The notes: generated from the sequence alone by a model not told the origin. A stretch of DNA of 64,000 nt from Alphaproteobacteria bacterium (GCA_019241645.1 JAFAWQ010000039.1:1-64000); one strand, 5' to 3'. Positions 1-9,949 are shown, numbered from the stretch's first letter. Numbers and translations are program-made.

Positions 1-845
1 CAGAATGCCTCGGCAAGCTCGTTGTCGCGCAGGGTAATTTCGAACGTCTCTGCCTGCGCGAAGCATCCGATCATCAATGAAGAGGGAAAGGGCCAGGGCT
101 GTGTCGCGAAATAACTGACGTTCCCCACGCGAACGCCCGCTTCCTCATAGATTTCCCTTACCACGGCCTCTTCGATTGTCTCGCCAGGTTCGATGAAACC
201 AGCCAACGCCGAAAACGTGCCCTTGGGAAAACGGGGCGAGCGGCCCACAAGACAACGCTCACCATGAACAGCAAGCATGATGACAACCGGATCGGTACGC
301 GGAAAATGATCGGCGCCGCAGGTGTTGCAGTGACGGCGGTAGCCGGCATCCGCCAATACCGTCGCCGCACCGCAATTCGGGCAGAAACCGTGGCGCTGGT
401 GCCAATCGATCAGCGCCTTGGCCTGGCCCAGCACGGCCGCATCTTCCATCCGCAACAACTGCGCGGCCGCCCGCGCGTCCTGAAAGCGGCCGTGCACGCC
501 AAGCCTGGCCTCCGGCTCCGGCAACGCCGATACATCGAGCGCGAAGACAGCGCGGCCATCCCGCAGGCCCAAAAAAACGCAGATCGCGGAAGGATCCGAC
601 AACGGCGCCGCGAAAGCTGGCTTAAGATAACCAGCCGCAAGCGAATTCGCAGAGCCGGAACCCACGTCCATCACAAACGGTTGAAGCTGGAAGAATGGCC
701 AAATGAGCGATTGCTTGTTCAATCGCGCCGAAGCCAGCCAGGCGGCGTCCGTTCTTCTATGGCTGGCGCGGTCGAGATCATTTCCGCCAAATGGAATCGC
801 CATCATCGGACGCCTTGGCACGAAAACATCCGGCGGAAGAAACAT
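1..845 (-). CDS. nudC: NAD(+)/NADH diphosphatase NudC, 3' part missing
   Basis: Hydrolyses NAD(H), and the NAD cap of RNA, to NMN plus AMP. Reading the minus strand from 845, the frame stays open to the window edge, so the C-terminus is cut off. A zinc ribbon (CPNC, then CNTC) comes first. It is followed by a Nudix box (GFIEPGE, then REIYEEAGV) and the NudC-specific TQPWPFPSS motif, which matches SQPWPFPxS in the family. The start at 845 gives an N-terminus with PRRPMMAIPFGGNDLDR. An internal ATG at 806 is the alternative, and a stop codon lies just upstream of 845. The gene is divergent from the secreted HAF protein, with 119 bp between them. Identity is secure from the motifs; the exact start is less so. 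Confidence 0.9.
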   Translation of the reverse strand, partial: MFLPPDVFVPRRPMMAIPFGGNDLDRASHRRTDAAWLASARLNKQSLIWPFFQLQPFVMDVGSGSANSLAAGYLKPAFAAPLSDPSAICVFLGLRDGRAVFALDVSALPEPEARLGVHGRFQDARAAAQLLRMEDAAVLGQAKALIDWHQRHGFCPNCGAATVLADAGYRRHCNTCGADHFPRTDPVVIMLAVHGERCLVGRSPRFPKGTFSALAGFIEPGETIEEAVVREIYEEAGVRVGNVSYFATQPWPFPSSLMIGCFAQAETFEITLRDNELAEAF

Positions 846-964
846 TGCAAATCATGGTCGTCGTTCATCTGGCAAAAAGACTTTCTCTAACATGGGTTTG
901 GCGCTGGCCTGCCTGTACCGGCCTTGCTATGATACGGAGCATCCAACCAGTGGGGATCAAACAC

Positions 965-2002
965 ATGCGAAAGTATCTATTGGCATCGGCCGGTCTGACC
1001 GGCATCATGGTTGCGGCTTGCTGCGGTGCGCAAGCGGCGAGCTATATTCCCGTTCCGCTTGCGCCGGGCGCCGCGACTCAAACCGCCTTCGCGATCAACA
1101 ACAGCAATATCATCGCGGGCGCCTTCAAGGATTCAGTGGGCGTGGAGCATGGCTTCGTCGGTCCTCTGGACGGAAGCAACTACACCGTCTTCGATTCTCC
1201 GGTCGACCGGCACACCGGAACCGAGCCGCGCTATCTCGGTGACAAGGGCACCATCAACGGCTTCGCGGCCAAAAGCGGATATCAGATCGGCGTGGAATTC
1301 TTCCGTCACCCGAATGGCAATTTCATAAACTTCAAGACCGCCCCGCACACACCGATGGACGGCGTGGTGCAGGGCATCAACAACAGCAATTACAGCGTCG
1401 GAGACTATTTCAATTCCGATGGCATTCGGATGGGCTTTGTTGGCAGGCACGGAGTTTACAAGCACGATTTCGACCTGAACGTGCAGAACTACACGCGCAA
1501 CAGCCCGCGCGGCATCAAGGATGACAACACGACCGTGGCCGGTCTCTATGACGATCAGGATGGCGTCGAGCACGGGTTTGTTCAGGTCGGCAGCAATCTC
1601 TCCGTCGTCGACTATCCGAGCGACGCCGCGTTTGGGACCGTGCTCGAAGATATCAACAACTCCGGCTTGGCAACCGGTCAATGGACCGACTCGGGCGGCA
1701 ATCCTCATGGCTTTATCATCGATACGACCAGCGGTGATGTTACCGATCTGGATCCGGGCGATGGCAGCACGTTCCAGCAAGCGTGGGGCATCAACGAGCA
1801 AGGCCTGGCGGCTCTGAGCACCAGCGCAGGCCAGTCTTATATCTATTGCCCGCTGCCGGATTCGGAATGTCCGTCAGGCGGTGTCCATGCCATCGTGCAC
1901 AAGAAGCATGTTCCTTCGGGCGCGATGCTTCATTACGACCGCTTCGGCAGGACCGGACATGGTCATCCGCTGAAAGTCGCCAAAAAAGGCGCGGTCCAGT
2001 AG
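965..2002 (+). CDS. Secreted HAF-repeat protein
   Basis: 345 residues starting with a Sec signal peptide (MRKYLLASAGLTG, cleavage probably after AQA near residue 25). The mature part holds about six copies of a roughly 40-45 residue unit built around 'INNSN...G.F.D..G..HGF', as in the HAF extracellular repeat family. The function of that family is not established, and the fold is probably a beta-propeller-like repeat. The ATG at 965 has GGGGA seven bases upstream; an in-frame start at 791 would destroy the signal peptide and was not used. The gene is monocistronic, closed by a strong intrinsic terminator at 2022. Confidence 0.78.
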   Translation: MRKYLLASAGLTGIMVAACCGAQAASYIPVPLAPGAATQTAFAINNSNIIAGAFKDSVGVEHGFVGPLDGSNYTVFDSPVDRHTGTEPRYLGDKGTINGFAAKSGYQIGVEFFRHPNGNFINFKTAPHTPMDGVVQGINNSNYSVGDYFNSDGIRMGFVGRHGVYKHDFDLNVQNYTRNSPRGIKDDNTTVAGLYDDQDGVEHGFVQVGSNLSVVDYPSDAAFGTVLEDINNSGLATGQWTDSGGNPHGFIIDTTSGDVTDLDPGDGSTFQQAWGINEQGLAALSTSAGQSYIYCPLPDSECPSGGVHAIVHKKHVPSGAMLHYDRFGRTGHGHPLKVAKKGAVQ

Positions 2003-2021
2003 GCTTGGTTCGAGAGTACCG

Positions 2022-2059
2022 ATCGGCTGCGGCTTAACGGCCGCAGCCGATTTTCTTTT
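2022..2059 (+). terminator. Rho-independent terminator after HAF gene
   Basis: A perfect 12-bp inverted repeat (2022-2033 with 2040-2051, arm ATCGGCTGCGGC, 6-nt loop) is followed directly by TTTCTTTTG. It lies 20 bp after the HAF stop codon. A stem-loop with a U-run is the textbook intrinsic terminator. Confidence 0.92.
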
Positions 2060-2106
2060 GTCTGCGATGAACCGAAAACTTCATTCGTACGGAAGCGGTC
2101 GTTCCA

Positions 2107-2382
2107 CTAGCCCGGAAGGCGTCCTTGCCAGATGGGCCAGCAGGTTGCCTTCCCGCGCGCCTTGTTGGAGTTGTAAAGCCGGAGTTGCGCGTCTTCCGCG
2201 TCCCTTCCGCTTTGCGTGGCGAGGTAACCGGGAGAGGCTGCGCACCAGACGTAAAATCGATGGTTTCCGGCCGCAAAAAAACCGCTTGTCGGTGTGGGGG
2301 CAAAGTTCGATGCCACGGCCGCGCCGGCAATGCCGGCAAGAAGGCCCGCCAATAGCCCCGCCCCGAGATGTGCAGCTGTCAT
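2107..2382 (-). CDS. Small exported or membrane-anchored hypothetical protein
   Basis: 91 residues from the ATG at 2382, preceded by a GAAGG ribosome-binding site. The N-terminus is one glycine/alanine-rich hydrophobic segment (HLGAGLLAGLLAGIAGAAVA) that acts as a signal peptide or anchor. The short polar remainder has two cysteines (VWCAAS and ATCWP) that could pair in the periplasm. I do not recognise the family. The longer in-frame start at 2484 was rejected because it puts about 34 polar residues before the hydrophobic segment and has no better ribosome-binding site. The gene is convergent with the HAF gene. Confidence 0.55.
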   Translation of the reverse strand: MTAAHLGAGLLAGLLAGIAGAAVASNFAPTPTSGFFAAGNHRFYVWCAASPGYLATQSGRDAEDAQLRLYNSNKARGKATCWPIWQGRLPG

Positions 2383-2599
2383 TGTCGACCTTCGCTCACC
2401 AGCCGCTCCAGACTTGGCCGCAGTCAGGGCGCCGGTCCAGCCGGACCACCGATCTAGAAGAAAAAATCCTTTCCAGCCGGACACATTTTTACCCTAATCG
2501 CCCTGCATTCGCCGGTTTATCCTGATGCAACAGCAGCAACCTGCGCATCCGCCGGTTGTTGTGGTTGAGAACGCACGGCGCAGGTTCTAAATCACTCGG

Positions 2600-3430
2600 A
2601 TGTCAGACGCTCCCGACCAGGTATTCGAAGCTGCAATACGCGGAAATATCGGCGTCGCCTTGCACGATGCCGCCGCATTCGAGGGGATGCGACGGGCCGG
2701 CCGGCTGGCCGCCGAAGTCCTGGACCTGATGGTGCCGTTGGTACAGCCAGGCCGCACCACCTCAGAGCTCGACCAGGTTGCGTACACCTACATCACCGAT
2801 CATGGGGCCGTGCCTGCCTGCCTAGGCTATCGCGGCTATCGGCATACGCTCTGTACCTCTTTGAACCATGTGGTCTGCCACGGCATTCCCAACGACAAGC
2901 CCCTGCGTGACGGCGAGATTCTCAATATCGACGTCACCGTCATCTTGGACGGATGGCACGGCGATACCAGCCGGATGTACCTGGTGGGCGATGTCAAGCT
3001 GAAGCCGCGCCGCCTGGTCGAAGTAACCTACGAGGCGTTGATGCGCGGGATCGCCAGCGTAAGGCCGGGCGCCACAACCGGAGACATCGGCCACGCGATC
3101 CAGTCCTATGCGGAGGGCGAAGAGCGATGTTCCGTGGTGCGCGATTTCTGCGGTCACGGCGTGGGGCGGGTGTTTCACGCGCTTCCCAACATCGTGCACT
3201 ACGGCCGGCCCGGATATGGCCTGGCGCTGAAGCCCGGCATGTTTTTCACCATCGAGCCGATGATCAATCTGGGCGGCTATGGCGTAAAAATTCTCAACGA
3301 TGGCTGGACAGCGGTGACGCGGGACCGTTCACTGTCGGCGCAATTCGAACACACGGTCGGCGTGACGGAAGATGGGGTCGAAATCTTCACGCGCTCTCCC
3401 AAGGGCTACGACAAGCCGCCCTACGGTTGA
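2600..3430 (+). CDS. map: Methionine aminopeptidase, type I
   Basis: Removes the initiator methionine from nascent proteins. 276 residues, the usual length for a bacterial type I enzyme with a short N-terminal extension. The five dinuclear-metal ligands are all visible: D111, D122 (HGDT), H186 (CGHGVG), E219 (IEPM) and E250 (FEHT). The 3' end overlaps the start of radC by 59 bp, so the two are probably one transcript. Confidence 0.96.
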   Translation: MSDAPDQVFEAAIRGNIGVALHDAAAFEGMRRAGRLAAEVLDLMVPLVQPGRTTSELDQVAYTYITDHGAVPACLGYRGYRHTLCTSLNHVVCHGIPNDKPLRDGEILNIDVTVILDGWHGDTSRMYLVGDVKLKPRRLVEVTYEALMRGIASVRPGATTGDIGHAIQSYAEGEERCSVVRDFCGHGVGRVFHALPNIVHYGRPGYGLALKPGMFFTIEPMINLGGYGVKILNDGWTAVTRDRSLSAQFEHTVGVTEDGVEIFTRSPKGYDKPPYG

Positions 3431-4148
3431 CGGCGTTTCCGACGTTTCCGGGTCTTTCGAAACTGCGCTTCTTTCTCCCGCCCCGCACTATCTCGGCCAT
3501 CGCGAGCGGCTGCGCGATCGTTTCCTCGCCGGAGCGGAAACGCTCCCCGATTATGAATTGCTGGAGCTGGTTCTCTATGCAGCACTGCCGCGGCGGGATG
3601 TAAAGCCGCTCGCCAAGGAACTCCTCGCCATCTTCGGAAGCTTCGCCGATGTCATTGCCGCATCGCGCGAGCGCTTGCGGGAGATCAAGGGCGTTGGCGA
3701 AAGCGTTGTCGTCCAGCTCAAGATCGTGGAGGCGGCGGCGGTGCGGCTCTCACGGACGAAGGTGCTCGGCCGTCCGGCACTGAGTACCTGGCAGGCCCTG
3801 CTCGATTATTGCACGGCGGCCATGGCCCGCAATCCGCACGAGCAGTTCCGTATCCTGTTTCTGGACAGGAAGAACGCTCTCATTGCCGACGAAGTACAAG
3901 GCAAGGGCACGGTGGATCACACGCCGGTCTATCCCCGGGAGATCGTCAAGCGGGCCTTGGAGCTATCGTCATCCGCCATCATACTCGTTCACAACCACCC
4001 CAGCGGAGATCCGACACCTTCCCGCGCGGATATTGAACTGACGCGCGAGATCATCTCCGCCGCCAAGGCCCTGCGCATCACCGTTCACGACCACCTCATC
4101 GTCAGCCGCGGCGGCACAACCAGCTTCCGGTCGCTGGGATTGATTTGA
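3372..4148 (+). CDS. radC: RadC family JAB-domain protein
   Basis: 258 residues. The N-terminal half carries a helix-hairpin-helix signature ([13 protein letters not shown], about residues 113-125). The C-terminal JAB/MPN domain has the metal-binding motif [14 protein letters not shown]. Despite its name, the family is not firmly tied to radiation repair; a nuclease or protease-like role has been suggested. The first 30 or so residues are low-complexity and overlap map, but no later ATG precedes the conserved core (HYLGHRERL), so the start at 3372 is kept with moderate confidence. Confidence 0.9.
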   Translation: MGSKSSRALPRATTSRPTVDGVSDVSGSFETALLSPAPHYLGHRERLRDRFLAGAETLPDYELLELVLYAALPRRDVKPLAKELLAIFGSFADVIAASRERLREIKGVGESVVVQLKIVEAAAVRLSRTKVLGRPALSTWQALLDYCTAAMARNPHEQFRILFLDRKNALIADEVQGKGTVDHTPVYPREIVKRALELSSSAIILVHNHPSGDPTPSRADIELTREIISAAKALRITVHDHLIVSRGGTTSFRSLGLI

Positions 4149-4156
4149 TCGTCACA

Positions 4157-4897
4157 TCAGGGGCGGCGGAACTTCAGGATGAACTGATCTGTCTTGAAGT
4201 GCAGGTCGAACACCGGCTTGCTGTGATCGTCCGACGCGTTGCGCAAAAGGTCGCTCGTGCCGGCCAGCTTGAATCCGGCCGCGCTGACTTCGCGCACCAC
4301 CGCGTCCTTCTCGATCCGGTGCAAAGTCGCCGAATCGTTCGACCCGGTTCCGGCCTTCGCCTGATGATCGATGATGAAGTAGATGCCGCCGGGCTTCAGC
4401 GAATCGAACACGTGCCGGTTGAACGCGCCCATATCGACGTTCGCATATTTCGCCACATGCAGATCGTGATAGTTCAGCGAGGTCCAGAAAACGTCGACCT
4501 TCTCAGGCAGATTGAAGTTGCCCAGGGGAGCGAGATCCAGTGTGACGTTGCCGCGCCCCGGCTCCTTCAGAACGGCCTGGGTCGCCGCAATATTGTCCTT
4601 GCCCCACCGTGTCGTCTCCAATGCGAAGACCTTGCCCTTCGGGCCCACGATGTCGCTCAGCATGCGCGTGTAGTAACCGCCGCCCGGCAGATATTCGGCA
4701 ACGATCTGGCCCGGCTTGATGCCGGCAAAGCTGAGCACCTCCGACGGCTTTCGCACCGCGTCCAGATCCCTCTGTTCCTTCGGCCGCGTGCTGTCTTGCA
4801 CCGCTTTGGCGATCGAGACTGGAACGGCCGCTTCGGCAGTCGACGCCAATCCTGGCACGGCTATGACAAGCGCAAGAAAAGCGGACGCGAATTTCAT
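4157..4897 (-). CDS. Exported SAM-methyltransferase-like protein
   Basis: 246 residues with a clear Sec signal peptide (MKFASAFLALVIAVPGLAS, cleavage after AEA). The rest is a class I Rossmann methyltransferase fold. Motif I is seen as VAEYLPGGGYYTRML, the acidic motif II as VFALETT, and a motif-IV-like segment as DVFWTSLNYHDL. A periplasmic location is odd because SAM is cytosolic, so either the activity is lost or the protein works on another ligand. Substrate is unknown. It is convergent with radC (8 bp) and lies downstream of cckA on the same strand, with 65 bp between them. Confidence 0.8.
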   Translation of the reverse strand: MKFASAFLALVIAVPGLASTAEAAVPVSIAKAVQDSTRPKEQRDLDAVRKPSEVLSFAGIKPGQIVAEYLPGGGYYTRMLSDIVGPKGKVFALETTRWGKDNIAATQAVLKEPGRGNVTLDLAPLGNFNLPEKVDVFWTSLNYHDLHVAKYANVDMGAFNRHVFDSLKPGGIYFIIDHQAKAGTGSNDSATLHRIEKDAVVREVSAAGFKLAGTSDLLRNASDDHSKPVFDLHFKTDQFILKFRRP

Positions 4898-4962
4898 GGC
4901 AGATCCCCAGCTGTCGCGCGCACCTTACAATGCGCGAAGCGGAGCGCGCATACACAATCGCG

Positions 4963-7092
4963 TCAGCCGGGCGAGGCCCCGGACAGCACGTCCTTCACCT
5001 TCAGGGCCAATTGCTTGAGACCGAACGGCTTCGGCAGGAAGTGCAGATTTTCGGGCCTTTCCTCATTGCGGCGGAACGTCTCCTCCGCATAGCCCGACAT
5101 GAAGATCACCCGGATTTCCGGCTTTAGCTGCCTGACGGCCCGTACGAGAGTCGGACCATCCATTCCAGGCATGACGACATCGGTGACCAGAAGATGGATG
5201 TGCCTTTCGCCACGCTTCACGATCTCCAGCGCCTGCTCCCCGCCGGTCGCTTCAAGCACCTGGTAACCGCGCTGCTTCAGGGCGCGGGCGGCAAAGCCGC
5301 GCACCGCATCTTCGTCTTCGACAAGCAGAATGGTTTCATGGCCGGTCACATCTCGGGCCGGTGAAAACTCGCCTCGGATGTCCACCTCCCCATGGCGGCG
5401 CGGCAGGAAGATGCTGAATGTCGCGCCCCGGCCGACTTCGCTTTCGACGGAAATGAAACCGCCCATCTGCTTCACGATCCCATACACCGTGGCGAGTCCC
5501 AGTCCGGTTCCTTCGCCCACGGGTTTGGTGGTGAAGAAGGGATCGAAGATCTTGCCGATATTCTCCTTGGCGATACCAACGCCGGTGTCGCACACATCGA
5601 CCCGCACATAATCGCCGCCAGGCATCCGCGCATTTCCGAGCGCCGAGGTTTCCGTCAGCGCCTGGTTCTGCGTCCGGATGGTGATCGCGCCCCCTTTTGG
5701 CATTGCGTCCCGCGCATTGACGACCAGATTGATGATTGCCGTGTTGAGCTGCGCTTCATCGGCATGCACCGGCCACAATTCGCTGCCATGCTCGATTTTG
5801 AGCGCGAGGCCTTCCGGCAGCAGCCGCCGCAGCAGGTCGGCAAGTTCTCGAAAACTGACGCTGAGATCGATAACCCGCGGCTGCATGGTTTGCTGCCGGG
5901 AAAATGCGAGCAGCTGACGCACGAGATTTGCCGCGCGTACCGCCGTCTGGTGGATTTCGTTGAGATCGCGAAACGACGGATCGCCGGCCTGGTGGCGCAT
6001 CAGGAGCAGTTCGGAATTGCCGATGATGACGGTCAGAAGATTGTTGAAATCGTGAGCGACGCCGCCCGCAAGCTGTCCAACCGCCTGCAGCTTTTGCGAC
6101 TGCGCGAACTTGTTCTCCAGCGATTTCTGCGCCGAGACATCGACCAGATAGATCGTATGGTTTCCGCTCCCGGCGGGATGGGCATAAAGCTCGGCCACGC
6201 ATTCGCGATTGGCCGCGGAGCGCACCTCAAGCGGCATGTGCACGGCATCGCCTGTGGCCCCGGCGAACAATCCCTCGATGTGCGCCCGATTGGACACCTC
6301 GACCAGATCGGTCAGCCGGCGGCCGGAAATATCGCTCGCGCCAAAGAAAGCAGCGAAGACCTTGTTGCCCAGCGAAATGGCCCCATCGCTGTCGACCTCG
6401 GCCACTCCAATGGGAGCATCTTCAAGGCTGGCCGCCGCTGGCCGCGGCGCCGTTGGCATGGGCGAAACCGGCCGGCCCTGCGGCTCTGGCAAGGGGGCCA
6501 GAATGGGAGTCAGCCACCACGCGGTCGCGCCACCCTTCAATGGCTGGACGGACACAGCCAGTTTTTGGCCGCCAGAGAACTCAAGGGTCTCATCGTGCCG
6601 CTGTCTGTTTCTCGCCTTCAGGGCCAGGCGATAGAGCGAAGGAGCCGTCGAGTCGGCAGCCAGGGCAAACACGGGCGCCAGGATGCTTCCCGACGGCCGC
6701 TGTCCGAGGCGCGCATAGGCATCGTTGCAGTTCACGACGGTTCCATCGGCACCGGTAATAACCCAGGGGATGTGGCTGCGCGCCGCCGCTTCGGCGACCG
6801 CGCCGCTGCTGGTCTGGCGAGTGTCCCGCGGCCGAAGGCCGGCCAGACAGATCAGGCCTACGATCCCGATCCCGACAATGAGAACCAGCCCGTTCCACCC
6901 GGCCGCCTGAGGCAGAAGAACCGCCACCGTCGCCGCCGCGCAGGCCAACAAGGCAAGACCGCCTCCGGCCCAGCGCCACAGCCCGCCCGGCGGCAATCGA
7001 TACGGTTCCGCGCGGAAAGCAGGCGCTGCATCCATCCCTGCAACAATAGCCGAGTCGGTAAACGAAGTGTTGATTTTCACCCGCATATCCAA
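4963..7092 (-). CDS. cckA: Hybrid sensor histidine kinase CckA
   Basis: 709 residues. Two membrane helices (about 38-60 and 67-86) are followed by two PAS regions (about 100-200 and 220-320). The histidine phosphotransfer domain has H347 in GGVAHDFNNLL. The ATPase domain shows the N box (NLVVNARDAM), G1 (DTGVGI) and G2 (GTGLGLATVYGIVKQ). The C-terminal receiver domain has D638 as phosphoacceptor and K688. The receiver tail (FRRNEERPENLHFLPKPFG) is diagnostic of CckA, which feeds the ChpT-CtrA phosphorelay for cell-cycle and motility control in alphaproteobacteria. It is divergent from the glycosyltransferase cluster. sciP, encoding a CtrA antagonist, lies 30 kb away. Confidence 0.95.
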   Translation of the reverse strand: MDMRVKINTSFTDSAIVAGMDAAPAFRAEPYRLPPGGLWRWAGGGLALLACAAATVAVLLPQAAGWNGLVLIVGIGIVGLICLAGLRPRDTRQTSSGAVAEAAARSHIPWVITGADGTVVNCNDAYARLGQRPSGSILAPVFALAADSTAPSLYRLALKARNRQRHDETLEFSGGQKLAVSVQPLKGGATAWWLTPILAPLPEPQGRPVSPMPTAPRPAAASLEDAPIGVAEVDSDGAISLGNKVFAAFFGASDISGRRLTDLVEVSNRAHIEGLFAGATGDAVHMPLEVRSAANRECVAELYAHPAGSGNHTIYLVDVSAQKSLENKFAQSQKLQAVGQLAGGVAHDFNNLLTVIIGNSELLLMRHQAGDPSFRDLNEIHQTAVRAANLVRQLLAFSRQQTMQPRVIDLSVSFRELADLLRRLLPEGLALKIEHGSELWPVHADEAQLNTAIINLVVNARDAMPKGGAITIRTQNQALTETSALGNARMPGGDYVRVDVCDTGVGIAKENIGKIFDPFFTTKPVGEGTGLGLATVYGIVKQMGGFISVESEVGRGATFSIFLPRRHGEVDIRGEFSPARDVTGHETILLVEDEDAVRGFAARALKQRGYQVLEATGGEQALEIVKRGERHIHLLVTDVVMPGMDGPTLVRAVRQLKPEIRVIFMSGYAEETFRRNEERPENLHFLPKPFGLKQLALKVKDVLSGASPG

Positions 7093-7214
7093 CGGAAATC
7101 TGCACGGCGAGCAGCTTTCCGTTGTCTGGTAACCTCTTCGTGGCCGTTTATCGTGTACGAACGAATCTGGTAGCGTCTTCTCCGGCTCCGGCGGCGGTGA
7201 ATTTCTTGAATGCC

Positions 7215-8279
7215 ATGGTCCACGAGACGCAGCTTGGCGCGCGCGCAGAACCGCGCGCGATCGAATATTCCAGGCAAAAGTCCTTGCGCCTCCTGATCGT
7301 GACGGATGCGTGGGCGCCGCAAGTCAATGGCGTCGTGCGCACGCTCGAAACGCTCGGCCATGATCTCGTGTCCATGGGGCACGAGGTTCGCTATGCGACC
7401 CCGGAAGGCCGCGCGACGATGGCCCTGCCCACCTATCCCGAGATACGGCTGGCCGTTTTTCCGCGCCGCGGTCTGGAGCGGCTGATCGACGATTTCCGGC
7501 CCACGGCAATACATATCGCGACCGAGGGCCCATTGGGCTGGAGCGCGCGAGCCATCTGCCGGAAACGCGACCTTGCCTTCACAACATCCTTTCACACGCG
7601 CTTCCCGGAATACGTCAGCGCGCGATTCCCGGTTGTATCCGAGAAGCTGGTCTATCGGGCGCTGCGCCGCTTTCATGGGCCCGCACGAGCGGTGATGGTT
7701 GCGACGCCCACGCTCGAGCGGGAGCTGCAGTCGCACGGCTTCGGCAATGTGCGCATCTGGTCGCGCGGCGTGGATGTTGAGATCTTCCGTCCCATCGCCG
7801 ATGCGCGGTTGCCGTTCGAGGGACCGATCTGGCTCTATGTGGGGCGCGTTGCCGTGGAAAAGAATATCGAGGCCTTTCTTGCTCTCGATCTGCCGGGCAC
7901 AAAGGTTGTTGTCGGGGACGGACCGGCGCGTTCGGCGCTTGAGCGCAAATATCCCACGACGAAATTTCTCGGCTCGAAAAAGGGTGAGGATTTGGTGCGG
8001 TGCTACGCCGCCAGCGATGTATTCGTGTTCCCCAGCAAGACGGACACATTTGGGCTCGTGGTGCTGGAAGCGCTCGCCTGCGGCACGCCGGTCGCCGCCT
8101 TCCCCGTTCCGGGCCCGGCGGATGTTATCGGCACCTCGACCGTCGGGGTCTTGGACAATGATCTGGCTGCGGCATGCCGGCGGGCCCTCGCTATCCCGCG
8201 CGAGAGCTGTCGCGCGTTCGCGCTGACGCGTTCCTGGCGCGCCTGTACGGAGCAATTTCTCTCCAATCTGCCCGCCTGA
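7215..8279 (+). CDS. Family 4 glycosyltransferase (mannosyltransferase-like)
   Basis: 354 residues with a GT-B fold. The N-terminal donor-side start is LRLLIVTDAWAPQVNGVVRT, and the C-terminal half holds FVFPSKTDTFGLVVLEALAC, the E-x7-E type signature of family GT4. It resembles GDP-mannose-dependent alpha-mannosyltransferases of the MgtA/DgtA type acting on membrane lipids. Donor and acceptor cannot be settled here. The ATG at 7215 is preferred over a TTG at 7122, because the extra 31 residues look non-coding and would crowd the cckA promoter region. Confidence 0.85.
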   Translation: MVHETQLGARAEPRAIEYSRQKSLRLLIVTDAWAPQVNGVVRTLETLGHDLVSMGHEVRYATPEGRATMALPTYPEIRLAVFPRRGLERLIDDFRPTAIHIATEGPLGWSARAICRKRDLAFTTSFHTRFPEYVSARFPVVSEKLVYRALRRFHGPARAVMVATPTLERELQSHGFGNVRIWSRGVDVEIFRPIADARLPFEGPIWLYVGRVAVEKNIEAFLALDLPGTKVVVGDGPARSALERKYPTTKFLGSKKGEDLVRCYAASDVFVFPSKTDTFGLVVLEALACGTPVAAFPVPGPADVIGTSTVGVLDNDLAAACRRALAIPRESCRAFALTRSWRACTEQFLSNLPA

Positions 8280-8347
8280 CCTGCCGTACTGGCGGGCAGC
8301 ACCCGGCGTGCTAGAGTCTGCAGGCTTCCCGGGCCGAAACTGCCAGC

Positions 8348-9949
8348 ATGTCCGCCACTCCTGCAGCCATCCGCAGCCGCTGGCTCGCGCCGCTCGAATA
8401 CACATTCCTGGGCGTTGTCATTTTCAGCTGGGCAGTTTTCGTCGTCGCGCTCGGCAAGGACATGTCATGGGATTTCCGGAACTACCATTGGTACATTCCC
8501 TACGCCTTCCTTCACGGGCGGATGAATTTCGACGTCGCGGTCTCGCATCAGGCGACCTACTACAATCCGATTCTCGACATCCCCTTCTACCTTCTCGCGA
8601 GACACGCACCGTCGTGGTTTGCCCTTGGTGCGCTCGGCGCCGTGCAGGGGGCCAACATCGTGCCGCTCTACTTTCTTGCTCGAACATTGCTGCGTGTCCG
8701 CCATCGCGAGATCGCGGCCGGGGCGCTGGCGCTCTTTTGCGCTACAGGCAGCCTCACCGTGTCGCTCGCCGGGCAAACCTATTACGACAACATACTGAGC
8801 CTGCTGATTCTTGGCGCGCTCGCCATTATCGTCTGCAATCGCGAAGTGCTTCGGGATGGCCCGGTTGCTCACGCGCTCTGGACAAGCGGTGTTGCCGGGT
8901 TGGCGGTGGGGGCGGCGATCGGACTGAAACTGCCGGAAGGCCTGTACGCCTTCGGATTTGCGGCAGCGCTCGCGGTTCTGCCGGGAACATTTGCCCGGCG
9001 CCTCGCACGCCTCGCGGCCGGTGCTGCCGGTGGCCTCGCCGGCATAGGCCTGTTTGCCGGTTACTGGTTTTTCAAGATGTTCCACGAAACCGGCAATCCG
9101 CTTTTTCCCTATTACAATCAGTATTTCCGCTCGCCGCTGGCGCTCGAAACGTCGTATCGGGATACCCGCTTCGTGCCCCATCGCTGGCCCAAGCGGCTGC
9201 TGTTTCCCATCCTGTTCTCGATGCACTGGCAGGTGGCGAACGACCTGCCCTTCCACGATATCCGGGTGGGAGGGGCCTATGTCGTCGGCATTCTGACAGC
9301 GCCGCTGGCGTTTTTCCGGCGGCGCGATTCTTTTGTCGATCCTGTCGTTGCCGGCGCCCTGTTCGCTTTTGCCGGTGTTTCATACGCCATCTGGATATTT
9401 GCCTTCGGCATCTACCGCTACATTGTCGCCCTCGAGATGCTGGCGCCAATCCTGATCGTCGGCGCCATCGGCTTGTGGCCTGTCGGCAAATATTTTCAGG
9501 CGGTTGCGACGGGAATGGCCTTGGCTGGCATTCTGCTCACCACGCATTACGAGATTCTCGAACGCGCGCCGCTGGGCGATCCCTACGTGCAGGTTGCCCT
9601 CCCGCCGATCCGCGATCCGCAACACAGCCTGATCCTGATGACGGGAGAGGCGCCCATGGGCTACCTGCTCCCTGAGCTTCCTCCGGCAATACCGGTATTG
9701 CGAATCGATGGATGGATGATTCAACCTCACGACGGTTCGAAAATGACCGCCGCCACGCGTGCACGGGTGGACGCGTACAAAGGCGATCTGTACGTGATTG
9801 CCAACGAATACGAAGTCGGCCGGGCCGGAGACGCCCTCGCCGAATACGGCTTGGGGATGCGATGGACGGAGTGCAACCTGTTCACGACAAACCTCGGGGG
9901 GCCATATCGGTTCTGCCCGCTGAAGCATCTGCCAGCGAAACGCGCATGA
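8348..9949 (+). CDS. Polytopic membrane glycosyltransferase-like protein (GT-C type)
   Basis: 533 residues with roughly ten or more hydrophobic helices. A long periplasmic-type loop follows the first helix and contains GKDMSWDFRNYHWY, and there is a soluble C-terminal region of about 110 residues. The acidic residues in the first loop fit the GT-C superfamily, which uses polyprenyl-phosphate-linked sugars outside the membrane. No exact family is recognised. Its stop overlaps the start of the GT2 gene (ATGA), so the pair is translationally coupled and probably works together: GT2 would make the lipid-linked sugar and this protein would use it. Confidence 0.68.
   Translation: MSATPAAIRSRWLAPLEYTFLGVVIFSWAVFVVALGKDMSWDFRNYHWYIPYAFLHGRMNFDVAVSHQATYYNPILDIPFYLLARHAPSWFALGALGAVQGANIVPLYFLARTLLRVRHREIAAGALALFCATGSLTVSLAGQTYYDNILSLLILGALAIIVCNREVLRDGPVAHALWTSGVAGLAVGAAIGLKLPEGLYAFGFAAALAVLPGTFARRLARLAAGAAGGLAGIGLFAGYWFFKMFHETGNPLFPYYNQYFRSPLALETSYRDTRFVPHRWPKRLLFPILFSMHWQVANDLPFHDIRVGGAYVVGILTAPLAFFRRRDSFVDPVVAGALFAFAGVSYAIWIFAFGIYRYIVALEMLAPILIVGAIGLWPVGKYFQAVATGMALAGILLTTHYEILERAPLGDPYVQVALPPIRDPQHSLILMTGEAPMGYLLPELPPAIPVLRIDGWMIQPHDGSKMTAATRARVDAYKGDLYVIANEYEVGRAGDALAEYGLGMRWTECNLFTTNLGGPYRFCPLKHLPAKRA

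Noticed and set aside
5392..7173. 593-codon plus-strand frame opposite cckA
   Set aside because: A complement of the clear CckA coding sequence.
7077..8405. 442-codon minus-strand frame opposite the GT4 gene
   Set aside because: The plus strand encodes a recognisable glycosyltransferase; the minus-strand product is Arg-rich shadow sequence.
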